Shown: positions 42,926 through 54,966 of the stretch, in pieces | Layout: each line of letters begins with the position of its first letter | Position numbering within the stretch: the first letter of the stretch is position 1 | Source: Euborellia annulipes | Lineage: Eukaryota; Arthropoda; Insecta; Dermaptera; Anisolabididae | Length of the DNA: 64,000 nucleotides | Assembly: GCA_023213315.1 (NCBI GenBank) | Contig: JAKCPI010024950.1 | Location: forward strand, 1 to 64,000 | Reading direction: 5' to 3' | The notes under the pieces: model-generated | Database searches by the model: none | Seen by the model: only the letters and a program-made list of their open reading frames with translations | Told to the model about the DNA's origin: nothing | Position numbers and translations under genes: made by a program

Positions 42926-44159
42926 ATGGATTTATTCAATCGAAGATTAAATTCTATAACCCTAAATGGACTCAGAAACCACAAAAGGAAATTTAAAAAA
43001 AGGCAGCTTATAAATTCAGATTTTTGTTCTAAACTAAGCTTATCAAAAATTTAATATTAAAAAAAAAATATATATTTTAAAAATGATTAAATATTAATAC
43101 CCAATTCCCTCTGCTGTGATAACTTCTTGTCCTATCTTGAATTTAGATCAAACGCTGTCAGGAGATTATTTCTTATATTAAATCCCTGTCAAGCTAAAAA
43201 CATCAGCTCGAACCATCTTGGGTATAGACAACAAATAGACACTAAAAACAATTCCTCTCTTTTTGCCGATCAATATGGTACTTTCGGCTTGTTCTCGCTA
43301 TTTATGCAGCGGATAATATATTAATATTAATTCCATTTCATTAATCATTTCCATCAGTTGTTATCTAACAAAAACATGCTTGCTATGTCCTCGTCACTTA
43401 TCAACTAAACGAAGGGAATTTAAATTTCCTTTTAATACAAGAACAGATTTATTTAAGGTTTATTTATTTATATACCCAAGCATTTTTTCTTATATTCTTC
43501 AAAAAGGCTAACCAAAATAAAATTCTTTTTTTGCCTACGAATAGTTTAAATTTTTTTTTTTTTTGAGAATTAGGGACCTATATTTTTCTACAAATGATTT
43601 AAGAAAGATATACTTATTGAAAATATTTTATATTATTCATCAAAATTAAATTCAATGGTAGCAAAATTAATGTTTAAATGTCTGTCAACATGGTAGTTTT
43701 CTAATTTTCTAATAACATTAGTATTACTTACGGTATTACAAAAAAATCTTTTTTTTTGAGACGATCTAAGTAGTGAAACAGCAGAGGATTTTTAGAAAAG
43801 CAAAAATCTACTTTTACAAGTCGAAAATTGTATTATTGTAAAAAGATATCGCCAAAAATTTCTCACATTCATGACGAAATATGTTTTTTATATTCATAGT
43901 ATATTTTTAACGGTTTAAAATACAGTTTAAGCCTATTTTTTATTTCTTCATATGCGTATGAATACATTAATGAAAAAAAGAAACGCATTGTTAAAAAAAC
44001 AGGCTTTTACTTCGCATGTTCAGAGAAATGGGTATCCATTAAAAAAAAATAAAATAAAATAAATTAGTTATATTATATTTTTTAATAAATTTGCTTTTAT
44101 ATTATTATTATTATTATATTTACAAATCGTGTCATATTAAGCGAACAAATTAAAACTTA
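42926..44159. other. AT-rich noncoding DNA
   Basis: No supported gene. Frames at 42866-43054 and 43127-43324 are short and domain-free. Confidence 0.5.
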
Positions 44160-44690
44160 AAGGGGACTGACACCGTCGGCTTTATAAAATTTTTCCTCTT
44201 CTTTTTCTCATTCTCTCTTTTAAGATAATTAAAACGTATATAATCCGAAAATATTATATCTTTTAACAAGTTTCAACCTATTCATTCCTTGACAAAGTTC
44301 CTTTGGCTGCTTTTGCTATTTACTCGCAACCCCTTCCTTTTCGTTTCTCTCTTCAACTCAGGAGAGTGGACAATCGAGGAGTTGTCCGTTATCACGCACC
44401 GATAACACGCTCTTCTGGCTTCCTTTCAATTTCCCTTTCTTAGAAGCTTTGTTCTCTCGTTTTGCAGTACCAACACCTATCGTGATTCACGACGATCAGG
44501 TAGTCTAGGGGAGGTTTTCATTAGGATCTCGGCAATTCAACACCCCTAGGTTCGTTTTCAACCACATTTGCTTGTTGAAAGCTCACACCCGAAACCTAAA
44601 CGCTTGTAGCTTCTTGAAATGACAGACCAGAGTATAAACAAACCCAACTCGAGTTGACATCAATCCATTTTAGCTTGGTCATCTATTTTT
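44160..44690. promoter_or_regulatory. Less AT-rich island, possible regulatory DNA
   Basis: Composition is more balanced, with GATA-type words in TTGTCCGTTATCACG and ACCGATAACACGC, and CGTGATTCACGACGATCAGG. No coding frame covers it. The call rests on composition only. Confidence 0.2.
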
Positions 44691-45311
44691 CTTTTTCAAG
44701 AGCTAACAAACCAACTCGCTTTTATTTATTTATTTAATTTAATAATAATAGGTAGATAAATTCAAATCGATGCTTGTTTATTTATTTATTTTTTGATAAA
44801 ATTCAGTTCTATTGAAATAAAAGAAAAATTATCTCAATCTACAACAAGCATGTTTTTGTTTTCCCCCCGGCTTAAAAATAAAATATTTTGGAACAAATAG
44901 TTCACCTGTAACAAAATAGATTTTTTTTTATTAAGAAAAATATTATAAATCATTTTAACCAATGGATTTTGATATACGTAATTAAATTTTTCTCTTTTTT
45001 TGCAGGAATAACCAAATTCATATTCCAATTGTTTTATTAAACTTTTAATCAATAACAGAAACGTTGAAAATCGTATTAAAAGTGCAGCCAGAAACATTTT
45101 TTTTTTTTTTTTTTATTGACGAGATCAAAAAACTTGTGAATTGAGGACAAAGTACTTTGAAGTCGAGGATTTTTATTTTCCAATCTCTACAATAAAAATA
45201 AATTTTGTTTGCTTATTGAGTCGAATATGTAAAAGCAATCAATATTTAAAAATTTTCAGACATTTACCTTTGTAAAACAATAAAAAAAAATACTTTTTTC
45301 GGTACGAATAT
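44691..45311. other. AT-rich noncoding DNA
   Basis: No supported feature; an 87-codon minus-strand frame (44834-45097) is AT-rich and domain-free. Confidence 0.5.
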
Positions 45312-45660
45312 GAAATAACGCTCGGTCTTGTCTTTCGAGTACTAGTATTTTACTGATTTACATTTTTAGTTTTTCCAATTTTCTCGAAATTTGCCTAAAC
45401 AATTTCTTTCAAATTTTAAAAATTTAACAAAACAAATTACGCTAGGTCTCGTCTTTGGAAAACCTTAATTACTAGTACTTTACTGATGCATTTTTTTAGT
45501 TTTTTCCTATTTTCTTGAAATTCTCTTTCACGATATCTTTCAAATTTTAAATATTTATAGGCCTACAAAATAAATTGAGCTAGTTATCGTCTTTGAGAAA
45601 ACTTCGAGTACTAGTACCTTACTGATATACCTTTTTAGTTTTTTCCAATTTTATAACAAA
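45312..45660 (+). repeat. Three-unit tandem array from family A
   Basis: Three diverged units of about 130-139 bp share TCGTCTTTG, TACTAGTA(C/T), TTACTGAT, TTTTTAGTTTTTTCC and TTTCAAATTTTAAA. The GTACTAGTACTTTACTGATG and TTTTTTCGATTTTCTCAAAA blocks are the core of family A (compare 17137-17190), but the spacer GGCCTACAAAATAAATTGAG is not. It looks like a satellite seed. Confidence 0.65.
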
Positions 45661-45857
45661 AAAAAAAAAAATGTCTGAGCTCCAGCTCGGTCAACCCGGA
45701 ATTATGTAATTAAATAAATAATTATGATACTTATTTTTTTGTAAAAAATAATTAGATTTCTTTTTTTAATACAGTAGATTTTTACTTTTTACTTTTTAAA
45801 TAAACATTGCTTTGAATTAGATATGAAACTGGAAAATAAATTTTCTTAATAGGATGT

Positions 45858-45963
45858 ACCATGCAGAGAAAAGATATTGTACAAGATGGCGGCTACCTGG
45901 CATTTGAGCCTTATTACATTACAGGTAGCCGCCATATTGTCCAATATATTTTCTCTTGATGGT
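45858..45963. repeat. Short foldback with AAGATGGCGGC arms
   Basis: ACAAGATGGCGGCTACCTG (45880-45898) pairs with CAGGTAGCCGCCATATTGT (45922-45940), and the outer AGAGAAAA/TTTTCTCT also pairs. A TA lies at both ends. It is about 106 bp, MITE-sized. The arms carry a YY1-like AAGATGGCGGC. Confidence 0.65.
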
Positions 45964-47529
45964 ATGTATCATTGGTTATTGTCTATTTGAGGGTTTGGGT
46001 TGCTTTTATGAGGCAAACATCTTTTTATTTTAATTAATTGAAAGCTAATTCAAGTAAATTCTACTATACTCGGGCCCGGGAACGAATGATGAATGCTCTA
46101 GTTCTGTTAGGAGAAATTTTTTAAAATATTTATCGCAATATAAAGTCTTTTTTCAGTGCATTTAGACCCCATCCCTAAATTTCTAAATTAATTTCTAAAT
46201 TCATATATAATTAGATCCTTTAGTTTTGAAAAGGTGTAAATCTTTTGCTTTATGAATCTTTAATGGTTTGCTTTTGCTTCCTATTTTCTTGAACCCTTAA
46301 ATTTATTTAAACTATACGTTAATAATAAAAGAATATCAACAACATAAAAATTCTGTCTAGTGAATGAATTGATGGAGGAAAGTAGTCGAGTTTCTACTGA
46401 AAATCTTTTTATTTTAAGAAATTTAAATATTTTTTTTTTTTTTTTATATAGCTATAGCCTATATATTTTCTATCATAGCAAAGAAAAATTCTAAGAACTT
46501 TTTCAATCTTTACTCAAGAAAAATATTACATTAGATATCATCTTTACAATGAAAAGCCTAAATTCTTTCTAGTGTAGTAATACAAAAATAAAGAGAATAG
46601 ATGTAATTAAGAAAAAAATTGTAAACTCTCTTAAAAAAAAATAACAATGATTTAATGCATGTTAAGCGAGAATGTTTAATTGAAAAGAACAAGACAAACC
46701 ACAAAAATAATTTACATGAAAAGGTTCAATTAAAAATGAAACATGCCGTTACTTAAAATATGCCAAGATGGAATATTTGAATGTTTTAAATAAAAAAAAA
46801 AAAACCCTGAGTAAAATTATAGATAACACATGAACGTAAATTATTTGTACTCAACAAATATGTTTTTTTTTCTTTTTAAGCGTTAAATTAATATTTAAGA
46901 CACTTATTCCATTTTGACTACAATTTTCATAAATGAATATTTTAAAATTCCCTTCAACTATTTTTTTTTTTTTTTTTGTTTTTGTCATAAAGGACAATAC
47001 CTCTCTTTCTCTCTCTTTTTCACTCTTTCTCTCTCGCTCTCTCTTTCCACAAGCTAAGTTAATTAAAATGAAAATGAGGGACGAAATCTCTTCTTCCACA
47101 AAGGGTCAAATTTGAAGCTTTTTCTTTTCACTCTCCGCCATAATAGGAATGCAAGATTTGCATTGTAGAGTACAAACAGAATAAATATTCAAAGAAGAAT
47201 TTCTGTTGTGTATAATTTACAAGAAAATGAATAGTTTAACCTCTAATGTTGACCCTTGAAGAAATTAATAAATAAAAAAAAGAGACATCACATTAATTAC
47301 TATACCTTGAAATTTTTAATAAAAGATTTTCGTTTATTTATTTATTTATTTATTTATTTTTATATTTATATTAGAATTGGAAAAATAATAAAATTTTTTA
47401 TAAGAACATAACAATAAATAGTTAGAGTAGGGTTTTTGTTTTAAATATTTTTTTTGAGTATTGTTTAATTATCGTGTAATTTCCGGAATACTAAAGAATA
47501 CGATAAGTGTTCTTAATGGCGGAGAAATG
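45964..47529. other. AT-rich noncoding DNA
   Basis: No supported gene. A short S2 SINE tail fragment (CTTTTTTCAGTGCATTTAGA, then CCCCATCCCTAAA) lies at about 46145-46185. A CT-rich tract at 46999-47046 generates the two overlapping low-complexity frames. Confidence 0.5.
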
Positions 47530-47780
47530 AAAAAAACTGAAAAAGTACTAGTACTAGTACTTTATGGTTTAATCACAATCTAATTTTTATGTCTCAAGGG
47601 GGTGCCTAACTTAAATATCAGCCTCAATTCCTTCATGCTTTAAATTGACCACTGACAGACCATTTTGCGGGACCCCCTTTTTTGGACTCAAAACATGTAT
47701 TTCCATCAAAATCTCGACATCAAATTTTTTACATACAGTAATATATTACATTAACATATATAAGTAAAAGAAAGTAAAAA
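47530..47780 (-). mobile_element. Family A copy, 5' half, no TG tract
   Basis: AAAACTGAAAAAGTACTAGT, then CAAGGGGGTGCCTAACTTAA, ATTCCTTCATGCTTTAAATT, ATCAAAATCTCGACATC and the terminus AAGTAAAAGAAAGTAAAAA. The microsatellite has shrunk to CTGACAGACC and the hairpin half is missing. Confidence 0.65.
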
Positions 47781-48769
47781 TTGATACACTTGTTAGGAAA
47801 GCTCTTCTTCTTGTCTTTGGATCTGCTAATGACCTTCATAAACATCCTCTTTTTGCACATATAAGATATCAATATACATTACCATTGAATATCTTTTTCC
47901 TTACTCTTATTACTCTTATAAATATAGGACTTGAAAGTAATAAAATAGTGTCGATTAATGTTAATACCAGGGTTGGGGTGTCGGCAGAAATACATGCCGA
48001 CACCCAGATATTTCAAGAGGGTTTTATAGTTTTTATAGTTGTGGTAAAATACTATATTTTATTTTATGCCAACAGCGACACCCCTACTCTGTTTAATACA
48101 TCCTTGGAAACTTAAGAGTTGGTTATTCATGCAGTTTGAACATATTTTTATAGCATAATTATTACTATTTAAAGTTACTTCATTTTAGATTAATTGGATA
48201 AAAAAACCTTTTATTACATTCCAAAAGAAGAGAAAATATTTGTAAACTCCAAATTAGCAAAAATACTGAGCTGTTTTATTAAAAATTGATTTTTTTTTCT
48301 TGTATAAACAAATGATTAAAAAAATTATAATAAACCTATCTTTGGGCAATATTGATTATCATATTAGGTTAAAGATACAAACTTGGTTAATTACCTTTTC
48401 AAGCTCTGCTGGTTTTCAATTGAATTAGTTTATTTGCCATTTATCTAATGTAATTAATCATTTTATTCAAATATTGAGAAAGGATAGGCCTACATATCTA
48501 TAATATTATTTTAACAAATAATATATTTTTACATTAGTAACTTATTCATTTGCTCAACAAATTTTTTAAATAAAATTGATATAATATCGATTTAAATTTT
48601 ATATATTGGTTTAAAAACTAAACTAAATATTTCACCATAGGTAAATAAATAACTACATATTAAAAATGAAACCTATATTAAATTTAAATTTAAAGCAACC
48701 CCCTCTTGTTTTTCATGTTATATAATCTAAATGATTATGTCCTTGTTCTTTTTTTACACCCTTTTTACA
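47781..48769. other. AT-rich noncoding DNA
   Basis: No supported gene. Near 47967-48090 a short imperfect inverted repeat (GGGTTGGGGTGTCGGCAG with GCCAACAGCGACACCCCTAC) may be a small MITE; no duplication was verified. Confidence 0.45.
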
Positions 48770-49020
48770 ATCCCTCGCTGTTGGTTCCAATTCTGATATC
48801 GCACGCTGGCTGACTATGAGGTGGGGCTGGATGTTAAATTAAAGGGCTCAGGTTGGTAATGCGATGCGCGCCTTATCTATGTCAAAGGTCGTATTACCTT
48901 ATCTACAAGACAGCATAGACAGAGATGATCATCTCTCTCTCTCTTCTATCCCTCCATTTGGACTTTTCATATCATACACCAAAGGGATGTGAATGAGTGG
49001 GTATTTAATTATACTTCAGC
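48770..49020. promoter_or_regulatory. Less AT-rich island with GATA sites
   Basis: Two CTTATCTA(T/C) words (about 48871 and 48898), CAAAGGTCG (a nuclear-receptor-like half site) and GATGATCATC lie within 60 bp. Composition is balanced relative to the flanks. No frame. Regulatory function is only suggested. Confidence 0.25.
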
Positions 49021-49693
49021 TGGAAAATGAATACTACTGACAAAGAATTCGAACTTGTTGACCAAAATACAGCTCATTTCACTCGAATTAATTTTGCTTC
49101 TATAAAATTAAAAATCACAGAGACAAACAAAAAAACAAGATGAAAAGGAAAATTTAGTAGAAAATTAATCACACTTTATCTCGTTAATAATTTTGAATAA
49201 CTTGCTATAAATATTTTAATATTATGTTGAATTAAAAAGTAGATTTAGTAAATTCACGCTTTATTAAGAATTTTTATTTGTTGATGGCAATGAGGGCAAC
49301 AGAGCCAAGACTGATATTATATTTAGTGCCTACTAGTCTTCTCTTTGCTCATATTTTTTATTACTGTAGGCAAAATTTTACGATGTCGTTTTTTTTTTTT
49401 TTTTTTTTACTTTAAAACACTTAGAATGAAAAAAACGAGCGTAAATCACTATAGACGTGGGTTCGACTCCAGCGAATGCCTACATTTTTCAACCAACTAT
49501 TCAGTTTAAAGGCAAGTAGGAGTAGGCCTATTTGTATTTTTGCAACGCTTTTATTAACTTACTTTCCTGTTTTTTAATTTTGAGTAAATTTTTCACATAA
49601 CAAAAAAAAAAAAAAAAAAAAATTGTCCCTATCAGATTCTAAAGAAAAATTCAAATGGTAAATAAAACCAAAAAAAAAATATTTAAAATAAGA
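49021..49693. other. AT-rich noncoding DNA
   Basis: No gene. ACGTGGGTTCGACTCC near 49458 looks like an isolated B box but has no A box or SINE tail. Confidence 0.5.
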
Positions 49694-49972
49694 GGAAGAT
49701 TTATTGCAGTAATTGGACCAAGGTGTTGTGGTTAGAGAATAACAATAAAATTTATTTTTGTTTGCTGACAGCAGATAACTGGCAGCTTATGTTATAATAA
49801 TAATATGTAAGAAAATTAAATAAAAATGTATTTTGCAGGCCTGAAGATGGTAGTTGGGCTACCGAAAGTGTTGCTAGCCAGTCGCCAGACCTTAGAATAA
49901 ACCAAACAACAATAAATGTTATTGTTATTCTTTAACCACAACACCCTGGTCCAATTACTGCAACTCTTCTTT
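49694..49972. repeat. Foldback with a central hairpin motif
   Basis: The arms TTGCAGTAATTGGACCAAGG with TGTTGTGGTTAGAGAATAAC (49704-49745) pair with GTTATTCTTTAACCACAACA and CCCTGGTCCAATTACTGCAA. Between them, CTGAAGATGGTAGTTGGGCT then ACCGAAAGTG (49841-49870) is a clear motif copy with a perfect GGTAG/CTACC stem. No reading frame. Confidence 0.7.
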
Positions 49973-50402
49973 TAAATATTATTGATAATTGCACCAATCC
50001 AACGAAAAAAAATATACTATAATATATATGCCCTAGTAATATATAATTAAAAAGTTCTTGAATAGACTAGTATTTGAATTAACTTTGTATGAGACGATAG
50101 ATTTCGTTGAGCACAACTTGGCTAAAAATAGTTCATGAATTTCAGCCAGAGGTCTCGGGATAAGTAGAACGTTGGCCGAGGCAGACAAGGACAAACTTTA
50201 ATTCATTCATTATTTGGCAGCAGACAAGAGCCATGCATTCCATTCACGGAAGAGAAATCGTCATGATGTAATCAGATTTTTTTATGAAACAACTTTATTT
50301 TACATTAATTATTTAGCATCCATAATTCATCCATTAAATAAATGGTAAAAAAAAACAACTAAGTGCTTTAAAATTTTATAAATAAAAATCTATGTTCTAA
50401 TT
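49973..50402. other. Noncoding DNA
   Basis: No gene. 50090-50270 is somewhat less AT-rich (GAGGTCTCGGGATAAGTAGA) and may be unique conserved DNA; not supported further. Confidence 0.4.
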
Positions 50403-50450
50403 CAGGGGCGGCCTGTGGACAGCATGTGGCCCGCCGGGAATCATAAGTAT
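50403..50450 (+). repeat. Possible hAT-type element end
   Basis: CAGGGGCGGCCTGTGGACAG then CATGTGGCCCGCCGGGAATC resembles the CAGGGG...TGGCCCGC ends of many hAT transposons. No opposite end was found downstream, so the extent is unknown. Confidence 0.3.
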
Positions 50451-50934
50451 TTCAAAAGTTGTCAAATTTTTTCCTAAAATTTCTTAGACAAATTTTTCAA
50501 TAGATATTTCTATTCTCCCTCACTCACTTGTATTAAAATTATGTGCTTTAAAGGTAAATTGAATTTTCAAATTATACCGGAAAATCAAAATAACAAACGT
50601 ACCTTTAGTGACTTCAATACAAGATAACTCGTTTCCTTCTTACAATTGTTAGTTGAGGCGAAGTTACTTCAGTTTATCTCTAAACTCCCTAGACACAAAA
50701 GATAAAATCACATAGAGACAATTCTGCAGATACTATTATTAGGGAATTCAAAATAGATAATTAGAGTTTTCTTATTAAAGGGAGAGTTACTGTTAAATTA
50801 TATCCAAATAAAAATCTCGGTATTAAAAATTAAAATAATATGATCTCAGATAATCTCAAATTTTATGATTTTGGAATTTTTGGATGCTAAGCTATTTTAA
50901 CTATTTTGTTCTTAAGGGTTAATTATTTATTAAT

Positions 50935-51055
50935 TGCTTCGCATTTCGCGGGGCGGACCTATCCGTAGCTCATTAATGCTTGCGCTTGCTTATTGACATT
51001 GATATCGGTGGCGGTGGGTAGCGTATTATTTTCTCTAATTATCTCTCGATGAAGA
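50935..51055. promoter_or_regulatory. Possible conserved noncoding element
   Basis: A 100-bp block (GCTTCGCATTTCGCGGGGCG, then GACCTATCCGTAGCTCATTA and TTGATATCGGTGGCGGTGGG) stands out in AT-rich DNA and contains TAAT/ATTA homeodomain-type cores. No frame and no repeat relative in the window. Confidence 0.25.
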
Positions 51056-52235
51056 AGAATGAAAGAATAATAGGGTTCTTGAAATAAGGGCTCATATTTT
51101 TTTATATTTAATATTTCTTTATTAAAACCATTATACCATTATAAATTTACTAGGAGGCAAATATCAGTTTAGAACCAAAGCAGTCGCTTGTATCTTAATA
51201 AAAATTTAAAAAAATCTAATTTTTTATCATCACTAATATTTATTGACGATTTGTATGTAGTTTATGGAGAACATTGCTAGAAAAAAATTTGTTTCCTGGC
51301 TAAGGAAATCTCTAAAAATGCAAATATCTTTTTCCTTAAACAAATAGTCAACTTGGCATAAAAAAATAACTCTATGGTTGATGGTTAAATAAAAAAAAAA
51401 AATCATATTCTAACCAAATATACACTTTGACAAGATAAAATTTAAAATAATTATTTTTCTACGATTTTTTTTTATTTTAATTTAATTATTATTATGGGAG
51501 TTTTTAATTATAGACTACATTTGTATTAATTATTTATTAAAAATAATATAAATACTGTACAACGTTTCAACTGCTTATTTCGTAGTCGTTTTCAAGTACT
51601 ATGCACTTGCTCCGTCTCAAACAAATTACTTTTATGTAAAACCATAAGGTTTATTACAATTTCATTAAAAGGGATGGCAAAACCTAATTAATAAAATATA
51701 TTTAAAAACTTTTCATACGAAATCTCTGATAAATACTGTAATATAAATTATTTTTTCACATATTTTTCTAAAAAAAAATGTCCTTGTATTAAATTAGAAA
51801 TAAATCCTATTTGAATTTAATTGGATTGTTAAATTTTATTTTTTTGATCATAATAGGTTATTAAGAAGAGAACAAGAACTTAAATCTTCAAATTTCGTCT
51901 TTTTTTGTATTTGAAATAAGGATTTTTTTAAATTCACTTAAATTATTCTTATAGCTCATTACTTACCTGTCCCCGGCGGCTAAAAGTTTATTTAATTAGT
52001 GTATGAAGAGCATCCCAGAAGACTTTTATTTTAGTTATTAATATTTTTTCTATTTCAAAATTTAAAAATTCATTTTTTTTTTTTATTATTTATTTAAATA
52101 CATATCAATTTATTTTTTATTACTAAAAAAAAAATTGAATTTCTGCATAAAATTCTGATCACAAGCTAATATTTGAATCCTGAAAACTTCCTATATAATA
52201 AAAAAAAAAACGTAGTCCTATGTAAAGGCACTTTC
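51056..52235. other. AT-rich noncoding DNA
   Basis: No supported gene. A weak relative of the hairpin motif family may lie at 51557-51600 (minus strand ACTTGAAAACGACTACG ... GTTGAAACGTTG). Confidence 0.45.
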
Positions 52236-52239
52236 TAGA

Positions 52240-52745
52240 TAAAACGACCTCTCTACACCCGAAGAATGGCGTCTCGTGTAGTAAAATGACGGCAAAGCTT
52301 TTCTATATTAAACCCATCCACCCACGTAACCTCATAGGCGCCTAGCAACAACACATGACTCGCAATTATTTTTTACGTTGGCAATGACTAAAGAGAATAG
52401 CGTACAAACACAATCCATTCTTCTTTTTTTTTTACAATGTTATCTCTCCTGGTAAAACTAGGTGGGATATATTATTGCATTCTCATAGAGATAATACCGG
52501 GTGCCAGGAGATCATCATAAGTTGTCTTTCAGACGGTTTTATTGTCGTTATAATTTATCCAGGCTAGTCGCAGCCGGAATCGCAAACCACCGTGTGTGTA
52601 CGTATACATATATATGACAACTAGCTGGGGTTGTAATATATGCCGTATATTCACCATCGTATGCAAAAGGGTCCAGGGAAGATAGAGAGATGCTGGCAAG
52701 GCGCGCCTCAATGCCACTTTATGGCGCGTGCATCCTATTTACTTT
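52240..52745. promoter_or_regulatory. Candidate conserved noncoding island
   Basis: About 500 bp of balanced composition without repeats. AGACGGTTTTATTGTCGTTA then TAATTTATCCAGGC is rich in homeodomain-type cores (TTTATTG, TTATAA). GGCGCGCCTCAATGCCAC and ATGGCGCGTGCATCC are GC-rich. Frames on either strand are short and lack domains. It is the best enhancer-like candidate in the window, but the evidence is composition and motif content only. Confidence 0.3.
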
Positions 52746-52965
52746 GCCATAAAACTCTAAGAACCCAATAACTTTGTATAACATGTGTTTTGTCAAGGAA
52801 ATATTCTCTAAATTCGATGAATATTTAATTTAATTAATTTAATAAAAAAAAAAAAATATAGATATTGATTTTAAAAAAAGTGGGGATGAGATGGAATTTC
52901 AATTAAAGAAGGAATTGACTTCTTATAATTAGAAAAGATTAAAAAGAAATCACAATTTACACTAA

Positions 52966-54060
52966 CAAGGGGACGGCCAAGGAGTATATCACGGATTCGT
53001 TTGAAAAAATTGAGGTGATACTTTGAGCCAAAAAAATTTTCACGTGTTTCGGCGTTTTACTCCATATAGCCCTGATTGGCCAAAAAAATAAATAAATACC
53101 GAAACAATTTTCGCGCTTTCAAGTAGTTTCTGTTTGAAACATTACGTAACAGTCAGCTGTGGCTAGGCTGGTAGCGTCGCCGACTGGTAAGTATGTGGTC
53201 CGGGTTCAAACGACGGAGTAAGTAATTTTTTTTTTTAATCTTTTTATGTTATTGTAACAAACAATATATTTAAAACTGTTTCATATTTTTTTTTTCATAT
53301 TTTATTTTTTTTTTTAGTAATTAAATTTTAAAATTTTTTTAAATATCCTTTATAAACTGCGCTAATTGTCGCCTACTTATTTGTTTTGCATGTTTTTATG
53401 ACTTATATCACCCTACTTCGTGTGGGGTAAGTGTAGAAGTAAATTAACAAAGTAAGTTATCTATATTCGCTTGACTACCTAATTTCTTTTATTAAATATA
53501 AGCAAATAAATTTTTTATTAATATCACGTATTTATTTAATTAATGGATTATTTTATGCCTTCCTTATTTCTTCATATATTTATATACTGTAATAAATGAT
53601 ATTTTCTTCATGAATTTAAATTAAATTTTAATTTTAAGGTAATAAATAAACTCGAAAAACTTTTTAACAAAATTTTGTGGTTTTTTTTTTACAATTTTAA
53701 CAAAATTTTAAAATTTAATTACTAAAAAAAAATAATAAAATATGAAAAAAAATATGAAACAGTTTTAAATATATTGTTTGTTACAATAACATAAAAAGAT
53801 TAAAAAAAAAAAAATTGCTTACTCCGTCGTTTGAAAGACCACAACTTACAGTCGGCTACGCTACCAGCCTACACAGTGACTGTTACGTAATGTTTCAAAC
53901 AGAAACTATTTGAAAGCGCGAAAATTGTTTGGTATTTATTTATTTTTTTGGCAATCAGGGCTCTATGGAGTAAAAGCCGAAACACGTGAAAATTTTTTGG
54001 CTCAAATATACCTCAATTTTTCAAACGAATCCGTGATATACTCACTTGGCCGTCCCCTTG
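52966..54060. mobile_element. 1.1-kb foldback with tRNA-like sequence in both arms
   Basis: The ends CAAGGGGACGGCCAAG and CTTGGCCGTCCCCTTG are inverted and flanked by TAA (52963-52965, 54061-54063). The arms extend about 370 bp (to about 53340 and from about 53690). Each arm contains a tRNA-like stretch: GGCTAGGCTGGTAGCGTCGC (A-box-like, 53161) and GTCCGGGTTCAAACGACGGA (B-box-like, 53199), with diverged mirror copies at 53821-53880. The 350-bp centre is unrelated AT-rich DNA. A 3-bp duplication would fit PIF/Harbinger or Zator-type transposition. Confidence 0.75.
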
Positions 54061-54108
54061 TAAGTCAATTAGGATTCATTTAAAAGACATTGATTTAATA
54101 AAATGAAA

Positions 54109-54545
54109 TAAAAAATCTGGTGTAACTGGTCGCACAGCACACAACTTTCTCTTACCTTCGGTAATCAAAAGTTGTATTCTGTGCTTGTCACACCATATTT
54201 TTTGTATCGAGATATATTTAGTTTCCGCCGATATATAGATCTATATTAGAATTCATGATGTAAAATTTATAAACATGGGAAAATATTTATATTTTGTTAC
54301 CATGGCAACCATTTCTCCTATAAAGTACAAGAGTAAAGTGTGTTTCAAACAATTTTGAGAGGGAAATGAGAATATACATTTTAAAGAGCATCTAAAAAAT
54401 AATTGAATTTTGAATTTAAAAAAAAATCGTTGGAGTGAATTTTGAGAAAATAAAAAAAAACTGAAAAAGTACATCAGTAAAGTACTAGTACTCTTTGGCC
54501 GATTTTGATTAAAAGCATATTTTTACGAATATAAAATTTCAACCA
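54109..54545 (-). mobile_element. Family A copy, 3' two-thirds
   Basis: Hairpin 54109-54203 (TCTGGTGTAACTGGTCGCAC to GTGCTTGTCACACCATA), GTTACCATGGCAACC, the GTACTAGTAC block at about 54481 and CTCTTTGGCCGATTTTG. The sequence ends shortly after the block; the microsatellite and 5' end are lost. It lies only about 50 bp from the preceding foldback. Confidence 0.7.
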
Positions 54546-54966
54546 TTGTTTATTGATATTTTGTTTTTGTTTGGGGCCGTAGTTTGCGAGTTGTACGCAA
54601 TTCAATATGCAAAGTTTTTAATTTTTATAACGTATATTAATTGGGTCTTAAGAAACGGCGAGAAGAGGGGAAGTGGCGCATGCACCTCCCCTCCAGGCAT
54701 TGTCACCGGCGAGAGAATTCTTGGAAAAACTATTAAACCCGTTTTCCTAAAAACATTTTAATATCTCTATCTCTAATCTATTATCTATTTGAAGTCATTT
54801 ATTTGCCCCAAAGAGAAGTAGTTGTTAAGTTACAATAAATAATGCACTCTCTTGGGTGGGAGAGACAAATAAATAATAGTATAAAAAGTATATTATTTAT
54901 TCTTTACTTGTTTATTGGCCTGTTAATTATTCTCTTTCCAATATCCTTTAGATCTCACTCTATTTC
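54546..54966. other. Noncoding DNA
   Basis: No gene. 54655-54720 has a GC-richer patch (GGCGCATGCACCTCCCCTCC) with no coding support. Confidence 0.45.

Noticed and set aside
49458..49490. Isolated B-box-like GGGTTCGACTCC
   Set aside because: No A box at the right distance and no SINE tail.
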